Positions 29,834 through 38,668 of a stretch of DNA of 58,469 nucleotides are shown one piece after another. The stretch's first letter is position 1. Every line of letters starts with the position of its first letter. A model generated the notes under the pieces. That model was not told where the DNA came from. It did not search any database and worked only from the letters and a program-made list of their open reading frames with translations. Source of the DNA: Ichthyosporea sp. XGB-2017a (taxonomy: Eukaryota > Opisthokonta > Ichthyosporea); NCBI GenBank assembly GCA_002811675.1, contig PDIM01010327.1:30236-88704 (forward strand). Reading direction: 5' to 3'. The translations under genes were made by a program, and so were the position numbers.

Positions 29834-31003
29834 ATGTATCATAAAGTCCTCTCCACAGCCACATCAGCACCGCGTACTCGCAGACGGGTGCTGCTTGCTC
29901 TGCTGCTTCTCTGTGTGGTGTTTAGTGTTGGATTATACAGCGTCACGTCTGCTGGACTATCTTCCGCTTCAGTGATGCTATTTGAACATAACAGGAATGG
30001 GAATCTTCAGCTGGGGGGAGTTGCAGCCATTGATGGACGCATTAAGGAGATTGCCACGGAGGTGTTTGGGGAGTTGTCGTCCCGTCATGGAGCCTTATCC
30101 TCGGGGAGTGGCTGCGAAGAGTCACTGAAGGATAGCAATGGGATTTTCTGTCTCCCGGATGAGATGTGGCGTCGTGTGCGAAAGATTGCCAGACGACAAC
30201 GCTTGGTGAATATGTATGCAACAAAAAATTTCAAATTTGAGGATGCGTATGTATATTATCAGACCGCCTGGGAGGCTGAAATCTCCTGCCCGGAAGAGAT
30301 GCGTGTGGGGCTTGCAGGGGAGGGTGGCAAGTGGTTGTGTGACCCCGATAGGCTTCTTGGTGGTGCCCAAATGAAGTGTTTGGTGTATTCGGTTGGGTCC
30401 AATAATGAATATGGCTTTGAGGAATCGATTCACCGTCTGTACCCGCATTGTGAAATCCACACTTTTGACCATACCGTGGCCAATCCAACCCCTCCTGGGT
30501 TTGTTCGTTATCATAAATGGGGGGTGTCCCACACTGATGGTGCTATGGATGCGAATGGGCAATTGGCGGATGGAGGCGTGTATCGCCTGCCGACAATCAT
30601 CAAATCATTGGGGCATGAGGGGAGGACCATAGCGGTGCTGAAAATTGATGTGGAAGGAGCAGAGTATAAAACATTTGAGGAATACTTTGTGGAGCCCACA
30701 CCAGAGAAACCAAACGTTCCCCAATTTAATTTCGAGCAGATATTGATTGAAATTCACTCGGGGGATCGGTTTGGGTTCACTTGGGAGGAAGCCTACAGAG
30801 CAACGCATGAACTGATGGTTAAATTTGTTCGATTTGGTAAGTATGCAGTTTCTCACAAGGAGCCGAACATTGCATCGCCTTTCAAGTGTTGCTCTGAGTT
30901 TGTTTTCATCAAGATGGCCCCGTCTTTCATTGGCGATGAATATCTTACTGCTGATCCATCAACAGTTCTCAATGAGCACCAACCCCCGTTTAGTGGGTAC
31001 TAA
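29834..31003 (+). CDS. Membrane-anchored FkbM/METTL24-like methyltransferase
   Basis: I chose the ATG at 29834 because upstream in-frame codons begin only at a GTG and the ATG gives a classic type II anchor (basic RTRRR then a roughly 20-residue hydrophobic helix). The 389-residue protein has a lumenal stem with paired Cys and then an FkbM-type SAM-dependent methyltransferase fold: VYSVGSNNEYGFE (about 182-194, SAM-binding strand and loop), HTFDHT, LKIDVEGAEYKTFEE (about 269-283, the family signature) and ILIEIH. The overall match is closest to METTL24-like proteins, whose substrates are not firmly known. A role in modifying secreted glycans or glycoproteins is inferred from the topology and the glycosyltransferases nearby. 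Confidence 0.8.
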   Translation: MYHKVLSTATSAPRTRRRVLLALLLLCVVFSVGLYSVTSAGLSSASVMLFEHNRNGNLQLGGVAAIDGRIKEIATEVFGELSSRHGALSSGSGCEESLKDSNGIFCLPDEMWRRVRKIARRQRLVNMYATKNFKFEDAYVYYQTAWEAEISCPEEMRVGLAGEGGKWLCDPDRLLGGAQMKCLVYSVGSNNEYGFEESIHRLYPHCEIHTFDHTVANPTPPGFVRYHKWGVSHTDGAMDANGQLADGGVYRLPTIIKSLGHEGRTIAVLKIDVEGAEYKTFEEYFVEPTPEKPNVPQFNFEQILIEIHSGDRFGFTWEEAYRATHELMVKFVRFGKYAVSHKEPNIASPFKCCSEFVFIKMAPSFIGDEYLTADPSTVLNEHQPPFSGY

Positions 31004-31057
31004 TTGCAATGTTGCAAGAAACTAAACCTAGAATAGATGAATCTGTGAAAAAATGTA

Positions 31058-31115
31058 TTTTATTAAACCAATTGGCAAAGACCTTTTTCATTGTGGACGG
31101 CACTCCATAAATAAA
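31058..31115. terminator. Overlapping poly(A) signals of convergent genes
   Basis: AATAAA at 31110-31115 follows the methyltransferase gene (stop at 31003), and TTTATT at 31058-31063 is the minus-strand signal for the SnoaL-like gene ending at 31214. The signals are crossed, so the 3' ends should overlap by about 50 bp. Confidence 0.45.
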
Positions 31116-31213
31116 TTACACTCTAGAAGCTCTGAATCGGAGTCCACGGAAGAAGAGGGAAGCGTCAAAGATGCTGCTGACTTTATCACTTCATCCAATC
31201 GTACATTATCGAA

Positions 31214-31597
31214 TCACTCTTCGCGTTTTCCTTGTATTTCAAAGCTGTCTTCTTCAAGGAGAGCTTCTCCATTGTCTTGTACTCTCCATAGCTCCCTGGT
31301 GATTACTCCATAGCATTTGTTCATTGTCCAGGTTGCAGTAAGCACGTAAGAGGACTCATCCACTTTGACCCAATCCACATCCGTGTACTCGACATTGTTG
31401 TAGCCGTCCTTGATGATATTGGTCCAAAATTGAATAATTGCTTCACGTCCTTCGAATTCACCAAACGGGGTGGCCTTCATTGTACACTTTTGGGAGTATT
31501 GGTTACCACATCCTTCACCATTTCCGCTATTAAACGCATCTTTCCATCGCTGGGAACCAGCTTTGCATTGTGCCAAAACTTGATGTTCAGAAGACAT
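31214..31597 (-). CDS. SnoaL/NTF2-like small protein
   Basis: This 127-residue cytosolic protein has no signal peptide. The pattern is that of the NTF2-like/SnoaL alpha+beta barrel: an N-terminal helix with W.DAFNSGN, then C....TPFGEFEGREAIIQFW, a mid-strand VEYTDVDWVKVDESSYVLTA and a final ELWRVQDNGEALLEEDSFEI. Such proteins are small-molecule isomerases, hydrolases or ligand-binding carriers; the substrate cannot be told from sequence. It is convergent with the methyltransferase gene and divergent from the kinase gene. Confidence 0.8.
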   Translation of the reverse strand: MSSEHQVLAQCKAGSQRWKDAFNSGNGEGCGNQYSQKCTMKATPFGEFEGREAIIQFWTNIIKDGYNNVEYTDVDWVKVDESSYVLTATWTMNKCYGVITRELWRVQDNGEALLEEDSFEIQGKREE

Positions 31598-32765
31598 GGG
31601 TTAAAGAATTAAGGATCTATTGATTTTAAAATATGATTTGTAACTTGGATTCTCGATTTTAAAAGTTTTTTTTTTTTTTGTTGTTGTTGTTGTAATGTCT
31701 TTGATGCAAAATGCTACACTACAAGGGGAAAGCATCCCTCCCTTGAATTTATTTAAACCTGAAGAGTCACCACAAACCCCACATCATATCCCTTCCCTGA
31801 CGTTCGCTATTCTTATCACAGTGCAGGGAGTCGGAGCAAGAACACAATCAAAACTTCCGCGACGAATCGCCAGTAGAGCAAAAATAAAGAATATTGCACA
31901 TTTTTGTAAATAAAGGAAGAATGTATGAGATTGCCCCAATCAGCGTCTGACTCTGAAGGAATTGCACAATTATGTAATTTCATCAAACCCCCGTGCACCA
32001 AATGCTTCGACCAAATGTGGAGGCACAAGCGGGTGCGGCGGCCTGCGCTCGCATTTCCGCGCCAAACACCAGCCACTAAGCATGAAGCATCCGTGTTACA
32101 ACTTGAAGAGTCATTGTCGGGGTACAGAGCTGAGAGCGGAGGAACGGAAAAATTGTACTCATCGAGTTTAAAGGCGAAACAAACACGTGCAGCTGTGGCC
32201 CGACCATTCAAGGCCTATAAGGCGCTGTATGGTGTCGACACCCTTCATGTCGAGGGCGCTCAACATCAAGATTCATGTACGACGACGTCATATACAGGTG
32301 TGTACCAAAATATGGCGTGAACGGTTGAAGGTGCTGAATTATTCCGCTAAATTGGGCTCATTTTAATTACGATGAGAGGTGCGAGGGTGCGAGACTTTAT
32401 TGCCTATTGGGTGCAATTAAGGGGGGAGATCTAGAGATAGGGGAATATCAATGGGTGATGAAAGAATAATAAAGGCCGAGATTAGAGATTATCACACTTT
32501 GACCTGTAGTTTTGTTTACGTTAGCGCTATTTATAACATCGACTAATTAAGAGGGAATTTATTGGAGTGAAATTGGGTCAGGAGTCAGGAGTCAGCTGCT
32601 TCGGTCAGCTGCGTAGCGGGGAGGTTTCGTTTGTAATTTACCCAGATAAAAAGGGAGGGAGTTGGAGACTGTTTTGGTTTGGGTAGCCTTGGCTTTTTGT
32701 AAAGGACAAGAGAGATATGACAAGAGAGATAAATCAGACAAAAAGGAAAGAAAACGAAAACAAAG
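31598..32765. other. 1.2-kb intergenic region, promoter(s) of SnoaL-like gene and kinase
   Basis: The region starts with a T and GTT-rich tract at 31663-31693. The middle part (about 31920-32300) is more GC-rich and has two overlapping open frames of 131 codons on opposite strands; neither shows a domain, signal peptide or repeat, and I do not call a gene. An A-rich leader precedes the kinase ATG. No recognised mobile element. Confidence 0.3.
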
Positions 32766-33950
32766 ATGCTTTGTAGTAATAGAAGTATGGCTGGATCTCT
32801 TTGGAGATATGAGCCCAAGAGGGTTTTGGGAAGTGGATCCACTGCAGTGGTGTACCTGGCTGAGGATACTTTTGGAAGTGATATGAATGGGAAGCAGAGC
32901 GGGCAGCTGGCGATGAAAGTTGTCGATCTGAGTAAAGTCCGCGGGGATTCTGCACTGGCAAACGAGGCTCGGATTCATAAGAGCATGAGTCATCCAAACA
33001 TTGTTGATCTCAAAGAGACCATAGTGACAGACTCGCACGTTGTCTTTGTGATGGAGTACTTGTCGGGTGGGGACCTTTTCGATGCCATTTGTCCCGAAGA
33101 AGGGATGGAGGATGAGCTTAAATGCAAACAGTACTTTACCCAGATTGTAGATGCTATTAAGTATATGCACCAAAATGGTTTCGTGCATAGGGATATAAAG
33201 CCAGAAAATGTTATTTTGGATGGCAACGGGGATGTTTGCAAACTTGCAGACTTTGGGTTCTCTTGCAAGACTGACAATCCCATCCTGGAGAAGGTGGCGG
33301 GAACCATGTCTTACATGGCCCCGGAGTGTTACCGTATTGTCAATGGCCGCTTTATGCCCAATCGTGTGCCTTCTCACGAGCTCAAAGCTGTTGATGTGTG
33401 GGCTTTGGGGGTTCTTTTGTTCACTATGGTGGCAGGAAGCTTCCCTTGGGCCTGCGCATCAACTGAATGCATGGAATTTGTGGATTTTTGTGAAGATCGA
33501 TTGGATTTTTATCCGTGGACTACATTCTCCCCTGAATTGATACACCTTTTCAAAAGAGTATTTTGCCTTAATCCTAAAAAGAGATGCACTGTGGAGGAAG
33601 TTGCAACCCTCCTTGAGGACTGTGATTCATTTTACAGGCAATGCTCATCAACACAGGAACAGGAACTTGTGGACGAGATTGAGTCTTCAGTGTACAGAGA
33701 GGGATCCATATGGACCGATGTATCCTCAGCGGAAACAATGTATCTGGGCGATGAAGAGAGCGATGGGGACCAAGCTCAGTTCTGCGAAGCCCACGAGGAC
33801 CCACTTCAGAACGAACATGATTTGGATGCTGAGTTTGATAGGAACACCAAGCAAAATTCAGGACTCTTCTCCCATTTCTGGTCTCTATCTTCATACACAC
33901 ATACTCCAGTTTCCTCGAATGTATCACTATTAAGTCGATTTGTATTTTAA
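32766..33950 (+). CDS. CAMK/CAMKL-like serine/threonine protein kinase
   Basis: This is a 394-residue active-looking kinase with no membrane segment. The domain starts within about 15 residues of the N-terminus. The glycine loop is GSGSTAVV, the VAIK lysine is in AMKVVDL, the catalytic loop is HRDIKPEN (about 143-150), the metal motif is DFG (about 160-162), and an activation loop with EKVAGTMSYMAPE leads to DVWALGVLLFTMVAGSFPW. This set is typical of the CAMK group (SNF1, Chk1 and CaMK-like). The roughly 100-residue C-terminal tail is acidic and Ser-rich, with no calmodulin-binding or UBA domain that I can recognise. A second Met at residue 8 could also start translation. A poly(A) signal AATAAA lies at 33974-33979. 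Confidence 0.9.
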   Translation: MLCSNRSMAGSLWRYEPKRVLGSGSTAVVYLAEDTFGSDMNGKQSGQLAMKVVDLSKVRGDSALANEARIHKSMSHPNIVDLKETIVTDSHVVFVMEYLSGGDLFDAICPEEGMEDELKCKQYFTQIVDAIKYMHQNGFVHRDIKPENVILDGNGDVCKLADFGFSCKTDNPILEKVAGTMSYMAPECYRIVNGRFMPNRVPSHELKAVDVWALGVLLFTMVAGSFPWACASTECMEFVDFCEDRLDFYPWTTFSPELIHLFKRVFCLNPKKRCTVEEVATLLEDCDSFYRQCSSTQEQELVDEIESSVYREGSIWTDVSSAETMYLGDEESDGDQAQFCEAHEDPLQNEHDLDAEFDRNTKQNSGLFSHFWSLSSYTHTPVSSNVSLLSRFVF

Positions 33951-34711
33951 CCAATGCAGTGTGCGGGTTTACTAATAAAATAGCTATTGACAATAACTAT
34001 CAGAAGTCCCAATTTTCCTCTTCAGTAGTATATTTACAACTATTCCATTTGCATTTGGGCTTTCTGAAAAGCAACAACACAGTCGGAAGGGAATTCGGGC
34101 AAACGAAGACTTTTTTTTATAAAAGGGATGGATGGTCACCTATTACTGTAAGAAGCAAACTCAAGCAACCTCCAAAAGAAAACAAGTGACTTGGTTGCAC
34201 CAGTTGCTCAAACAATATTAGCGAATGCCTCGGATATCTATTCATCAAAGAACTTTTGCTCTTATGTTTCTCTTCTCTTGTCCACCTCAATATCACATCA
34301 AAAAGGACGCGGATGCTAACTGCCGAAGTGTTCAAGGGTAAACATTTAGTGTTTAGCTTAGTATCTTGCTGTGTATTATGTCAATATCAAATTCAACATT
34401 CGCCAGTTGTTTTGTATCCTCAAATGACGTTGGTAGATTACAAGCTGTTTGTTCCAGCAGCGACTAAGTGAAACCAGGGTACCCAGCTACTTGACACGCC
34501 AAAATAAAGCCATAGAAATGCGGCAAGTCAGTCGACGGAGTTCTTAGTTTATTTTTTTCTTTTTTTTACTACTTGACAATAATATCTGGATTCTCGAAGC
34601 AATTCCTTCAAATTATACAAAAAAATTATAACATCTCAAACTATTTACTCACACAGGATCACACCCAGTTTTGACAACATGGTTACCAAAAAATCAAAAA
34701 AAAAAAGGGAA
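33951..34711. other. Convergent intergenic region with poly(A) signals
   Basis: The 761-bp gap between the kinase and the next minus-strand gene holds AATAAA at 33974-33979 (kinase) and TTTATT at 34548-34553 (minus-strand gene), with T and A homopolymer runs. The open frames here are short and show no features of genes. Confidence 0.4.
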
Positions 34712-36412
34712 CTACAAAGTAACACCAAACAAATCCATTTGGTTATGCTCGGAATCACCAGTTTCAGTTGGGTATAAAGATCCCATTAGCACAAAGTCTG
34801 TTGTTTGGGCTACTTTGGAAAACCTCATCGCGTGACTGCTGGGGAAAAGTAAACTGGAAATGCGAAACGTATCTATGACGTCGGTTACGGATTTCAAATT
34901 GTCTTTCAACACACTATCATACTGGGGAACTGGTTCTGCCGAATGTAAGAACAACTTCTGCATACCTATTCTGAAAGTGTAGTTATCCCGTGCTTTGGCC
35001 TCCGTGCATTGAGATATTATTCCAGCAGATGTAGCATCGAAGGAATGAGTAATGGATACTTTTGTATTGGATACGACATTGAAGTGTATCATCAAGTTGG
35101 TATCGAATCCTGCAACAACCTGTGTGCCATCTTTGCAATAAATGCTGGATGGTACCATGAATATATTGTAACCTTGCCAATGTATTCTACATCCCATTTC
35201 ATTGAGGCCTAGACGAAAGGAGTATACCACCGAGTTACTATCTCCATACGCTGACCGATCTATGGCCTCCTTGGTCGCGGACATATCTGTCACTAGGACG
35301 CCCGTATTAGTAGAGTATATACTACCCTCTCCTAGTTGGCAATTGGGGTTTATAACGTACACATCCGCTAAGGGAAATCCGTAGCCACTTGCTAGTTTAC
35401 CTGTAACGGGATCAAAGGATAACGAAGAATCCGAGAAGGAGTTTTTCATGACCTGTTCCAAAAGGGAACCGTAGTTTCTAGGAGACATTATCAATGTCGC
35501 ATTAAAGGAGCTATCTTGCGGTATCAGATTATACACCAAGGAGGCGGGTAAGAGATCGGGAGGACAATGGCCACCAGATGAACTATTAACATCTTTAAAC
35601 GCCTCATTGTTGTTGGTGATGGAAGAAGACACAGAAGCTTCAGTGTTGATAACAACAACTATCATGTCTTTGACTCGAAAATTCGTTCCCGTGGATACAG
35701 CGCACACTGAAAACTCAACAGGGTTCAATGCTTTGTATTTAGTTTGAGCGTTGGCGAACTTTCCAAGGATGAAATTTATACCCGGAAGGGTTCTCCAGTG
35801 CTCCTCAAACTTCTTCCCGAAGATTGTCTGTAAATCCGGATGTCCTAATATCTGTGCCTCTGAAGCTTTTACATCCACATACACAATGGCCTCCAAAGTT
35901 TTCCCAGTGACCTTATTCAAGTCGGCTGTCACAGTAAACCCATCTGATGTTCCATTGAGTTGAGTGTAAACTGCCGGAAAGGCCCCGGTTTTCGTAACTT
36001 GTCGCTGACTGACAAAACTCCCTGTCTCCAGTGGCATTGAGATTTGAATACGTCCAGACTGCAATATACTGAATTGCGGAAGACCGAAGTGCAACTCCAC
36101 GTTGAACTCATACGCTATTGCTGGGGGCATCACACCTTTAGTCTGGTTGAAACTAGCTTTTAGCGGTGGGATAGGCCTACCTGCTTTGTACGTGCGATAC
36201 ACATCATTCAGATTGTCCAGACTGTAGATCATGAACGCATCATATTTGTTATTCATAGGGCCATGCGCTGCCATAGCTTTCAGTGTAGCTGAGGGAGTTA
36301 ACATTCCTACACTGGCGTCGACGGCAATAGAACTTTCAGCAGTAGGAAGACAGACTGCATTGTTCAGTAAGAGAAAAAATGATATCGAACTTAAAACAAA
36401 ATGAGCAATCAT
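34712..36412 (-). CDS. Secreted protein of unknown function
   Basis: The ATG at 36412 is chosen because the frame upstream begins only at a TTG; from here the protein starts with a good signal peptide (MIAHFVLSSISFFLLL, cleavage near AVC). The mature protein of about 540 residues is rich in beta-strand-like segments, has several N-glycosylation sequons (NGT, NSS, NAT) and a handful of Cys, and has no second hydrophobic helix. I do not recognise a family. Its neighbour across the repeat region (38669-42439) is also a large secreted protein, but I see no convincing similarity between them. Confidence 0.65.
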   Translation of the reverse strand: MIAHFVLSSISFFLLLNNAVCLPTAESSIAVDASVGMLTPSATLKAMAAHGPMNNKYDAFMIYSLDNLNDVYRTYKAGRPIPPLKASFNQTKGVMPPAIAYEFNVELHFGLPQFSILQSGRIQISMPLETGSFVSQRQVTKTGAFPAVYTQLNGTSDGFTVTADLNKVTGKTLEAIVYVDVKASEAQILGHPDLQTIFGKKFEEHWRTLPGINFILGKFANAQTKYKALNPVEFSVCAVSTGTNFRVKDMIVVVINTEASVSSSITNNNEAFKDVNSSSGGHCPPDLLPASLVYNLIPQDSSFNATLIMSPRNYGSLLEQVMKNSFSDSSLSFDPVTGKLASGYGFPLADVYVINPNCQLGEGSIYSTNTGVLVTDMSATKEAIDRSAYGDSNSVVYSFRLGLNEMGCRIHWQGYNIFMVPSSIYCKDGTQVVAGFDTNLMIHFNVVSNTKVSITHSFDATSAGIISQCTEAKARDNYTFRIGMQKLFLHSAEPVPQYDSVLKDNLKSVTDVIDTFRISSLLFPSSHAMRFSKVAQTTDFVLMGSLYPTETGDSEHNQMDLFGVTL

Positions 36413-36617
36413 TTCTGTTTTGGGTAAATGACAAATTTTCCACACCTTCAGTGATTTCAAATCTCATTGAACTTTGGAAGAGCTAAGCGATTAATGAATT
36501 AATCAACTTCAAAAGAAATTTTCCATATCTATGCTGTCCTTTTATACATTTGTTATGTGAACATACATTCCATTCAAATTCAGACATTTAATTGTTTCAT
36601 TTCATGGAAAGATAGAC

Positions 36618-36865
36618 AAAGCAAAGCAACACTTGACTGCTCTGTGTTTCCACTATTGAATATGATCCTTGATCCTTTCTCTCTCTTGTCCTTTTTGTAT
36701 TCATTTTTGTATTCTCTGACTACATTTAATGTTTTTCGTCAGCTTATCATTCTAATGCACATACCATTGGTAGTAGTAGAGTGAAGAGCACTGATGACGA
36801 TGATCAAAGCTCGAAACCCCAACAGGCGTATAGAGGTGAGATATATGTTGTAAGAGTTTACAAAT
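36618..36865 (+). repeat. Dispersed repeat R1, copy A
   Basis: This is the first of three same-orientation copies of a roughly 240-bp sequence, from an AAAGCAAAGCAACACTTGAC-type start to a TTGTAAGAGTTTACAAA-type end. It includes a CTCTCTCTTGTCC tract, a GCTTATCATTCTAATGCACA block and CTCGAAACCCCAACAGG. It is about 90 percent like copy B by eye. Confidence 0.85.
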
Positions 36866-37524
36866 GGGGGAGCGAAGCTCCACATCCTATTTTTATTTAT
36901 AGTATTGATGGGTGTAGTTCAGGCGCGTGCTTTCTCCACACAGGGGATTTTGGTCTTTAGGTCCTTGGCGTGTCATTCCACACGGCTACCCGATCCTCCC
37001 AGAGTCTTTGTTCATACATGAACTTTCCCTTGGTACCTAAGTAGACCTTTTGCCCTTTTTATCTTCAAGAACGTGTGCGTCCGTCCTCAATGATGTAGGC
37101 CCTCAAAGCACACCAGCTTTAGTGGCTACTTGAAAGGTGCCCAGTCTACATCAGGGCTGCCTTATTCAATCTCAGGAAGGCTGCTTACCTGTTGGCCGGT
37201 GCCATACTTCCCCTGGACTAGGCGCATGAACAAAGTTGGGGCTGATCCATTGCTCACTTTTAGCGCTACCAGTAAAGGCCTTTCGAAGCAGGTCCCATGC
37301 TTCCCCGTATCTGGCCCCTATGTCCAAGGTTGGGACTCCTTTGTCATCTAGCGAGCTGTCAGCTCGAGCCCTATTCTGAGTTTGGGCAAGTACTCCCCCA
37401 AGGCTGAGAGCGTGAGCAAGGACGTTAGGGCCCCCCTTGACCACACAACCAAACTCAATAATGACCTGCATGGTACATGCATATCCGATCTTTGCTAACT
37501 GATGCTGCAAAAGGCCTCAAATTC
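36866..37524. other. Unique GC-richer spacer between repeat copies A and B
   Basis: This roughly 660-bp segment is noticeably richer in G and C than the flanks. It has an open frame of 112 codons on the minus strand (37172-37510) and shorter ones on the plus strand. None shows a recognisable domain. It could be the body of a degraded mobile element whose ends are the R1 copies, or an unrelated insertion; I cannot decide. Confidence 0.3.
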
Positions 37525-37816
37525 AAAGCAAAGCAACACTTGACTGCTCTGTGTTTCCACTACTGAATATGATCCTTGATCCTTTCTCTCTCTTGTCCTT
37601 TTTCTATCCATTTTTGTATTCTCTGACTACATTTAATGTTTTTGGTCAGCTTATCATTCTAATGCACATACCATTGGTAGTAGTAGAGTGAAGAGCACTG
37701 ATGACGCTATTCCCTGGGAATCAAGGTACTTTCATCAAAGTTCGAAACCCCAACAGGCGTACAGATCTAGAGATGGAGATAGTACTAGTGAAGATGTTGT
37801 AAGAGTTTATAAATAG
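37525..37816 (+). repeat. Dispersed repeat R1, copy B
   Basis: This is the second and longest copy. It carries about 25 extra bases holding ATTCCCTGGGAAT (an imperfect palindrome) near 37710-37730. Its GTTCGAAAC near 37740 fits the Pol III B-box consensus GWTCRANNC, whereas copies A and C differ at one base. No convincing A box was found. Confidence 0.85.
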
Positions 37817-37940
37817 ACGTTGTTCTGTAATTACATCCACGTGATCGATCTGCGAGTGTGGTCGCAGCCCACAGGCTCGCAGTGAACCCTATTGCCTATT
37901 CATTATTCATAGTTGATCTGTGGTTAAATTGCTGTAGTGT

Positions 37941-38176
37941 ACAAAGCAAACTATGTTTTCACTACTGAATATCATCCTTGATCCTTTCTCTCTCTCGTCC
38001 TTTTGTGTATTCATTTTTTGTATTGTCCGACTACATTTAGTGGTTTTCGTCAACTTATCATTCTAGCTAATGCACATACCAGTGGTAGTATGTACATAGT
38101 AGAGTGAAGAGCACTGATGACGATCATCAAAGCTCGAAACCCCAACAGGCATACGGAGGCGGAGATATGTTGTAAG
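37941..38176 (+). repeat. Dispersed repeat R1, copy C
   Basis: This is the third copy, the most diverged, with several small insertions and substitutions relative to A and B. It lies about 125 bp after copy B in the same orientation and is followed by AT-rich DNA and a hexanucleotide microsatellite. Confidence 0.8.
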
Positions 38177-38262
38177 TTACTTGCGAACCCACTGCAGTGT
38201 TGCTAATTAAAGGTGTGAAATTTGTTCCGAATATGTTTTACAACAAAATGTTCTTCGTGCAT

Positions 38263-38306
38263 TTTTCATTTTCATTTTCATTTTCATTTTCATTTTCATT
38301 CTCATT
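38263..38306. repeat. (TTTTCA)n hexanucleotide microsatellite
   Basis: About seven units of TTTTCA, the last one imperfect. It is simple sequence with no coding support. Confidence 0.9.
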
Positions 38307-38500
38307 GGGTGGGAACTTAGTACATGGAGAGTTGCAAGACTGTGCAGCGTTCACTTGTTGCGCGAGTATCCAGAGCGACAATTCAATGCTAAATCGCCTT
38401 GAACAAAGAGGATGAACATTCCAATATTCAATCTCCAGGAGAACAGGTTCTCACTTTTGGCAAAAAAGAGGGTTGGTAATTGTCGAATGGAAAGCGGCCT

Positions 38501-38548
38501 ATTCAAGTCGACGCTTTTAGGAAACAAGTTCGACTAGTTGACTTGAAT
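38501..38548. promoter_or_regulatory. Inverted repeat upstream of the 38669 gene
   Basis: The arms ATTCAAGTCGAC (38501-38512) and GTTGACTTGAAT (38537-38548) are inverted with one mismatch and enclose about 24 bp. It lies about 120 bp before the ATG and just upstream of a TATTTAAA element near 38573. It could be a protein-binding site or a cruciform; function unknown. Confidence 0.4.
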
Positions 38549-38668
38549 TATTTTTGTGAAATGACATTTTGTATTTAAAACGCTCAGATGAAAAAAACGT
38601 ATGAAACGTAAAGTGTCATCTGATTTAGCTTATTTACTGATCATCGAAGTGAATCGATTCTAAGCGAT

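Noticed and set aside
31816-32320. Overlapping 131-codon frames on both strands as genes
   Set aside because: No signal peptide, domain or repeat; local higher GC content can leave both strands open by chance.
32766-33950. Receptor-associated pseudokinase
   Set aside because: All catalytic motifs (glycine loop, Lys, HRD, DFG, APE) are intact and there is no membrane segment.
37172-37510. Transposase fragment between R1 copies
   Set aside because: The 112-codon frame has no recognisable transposase, integrase or reverse transcriptase motif.
37735-37750. tRNA gene suggested by GTTCGAAAC
   Set aside because: No acceptor stem, anticodon arm or A box fits around it; kept only as a B-box-like motif in a repeat.
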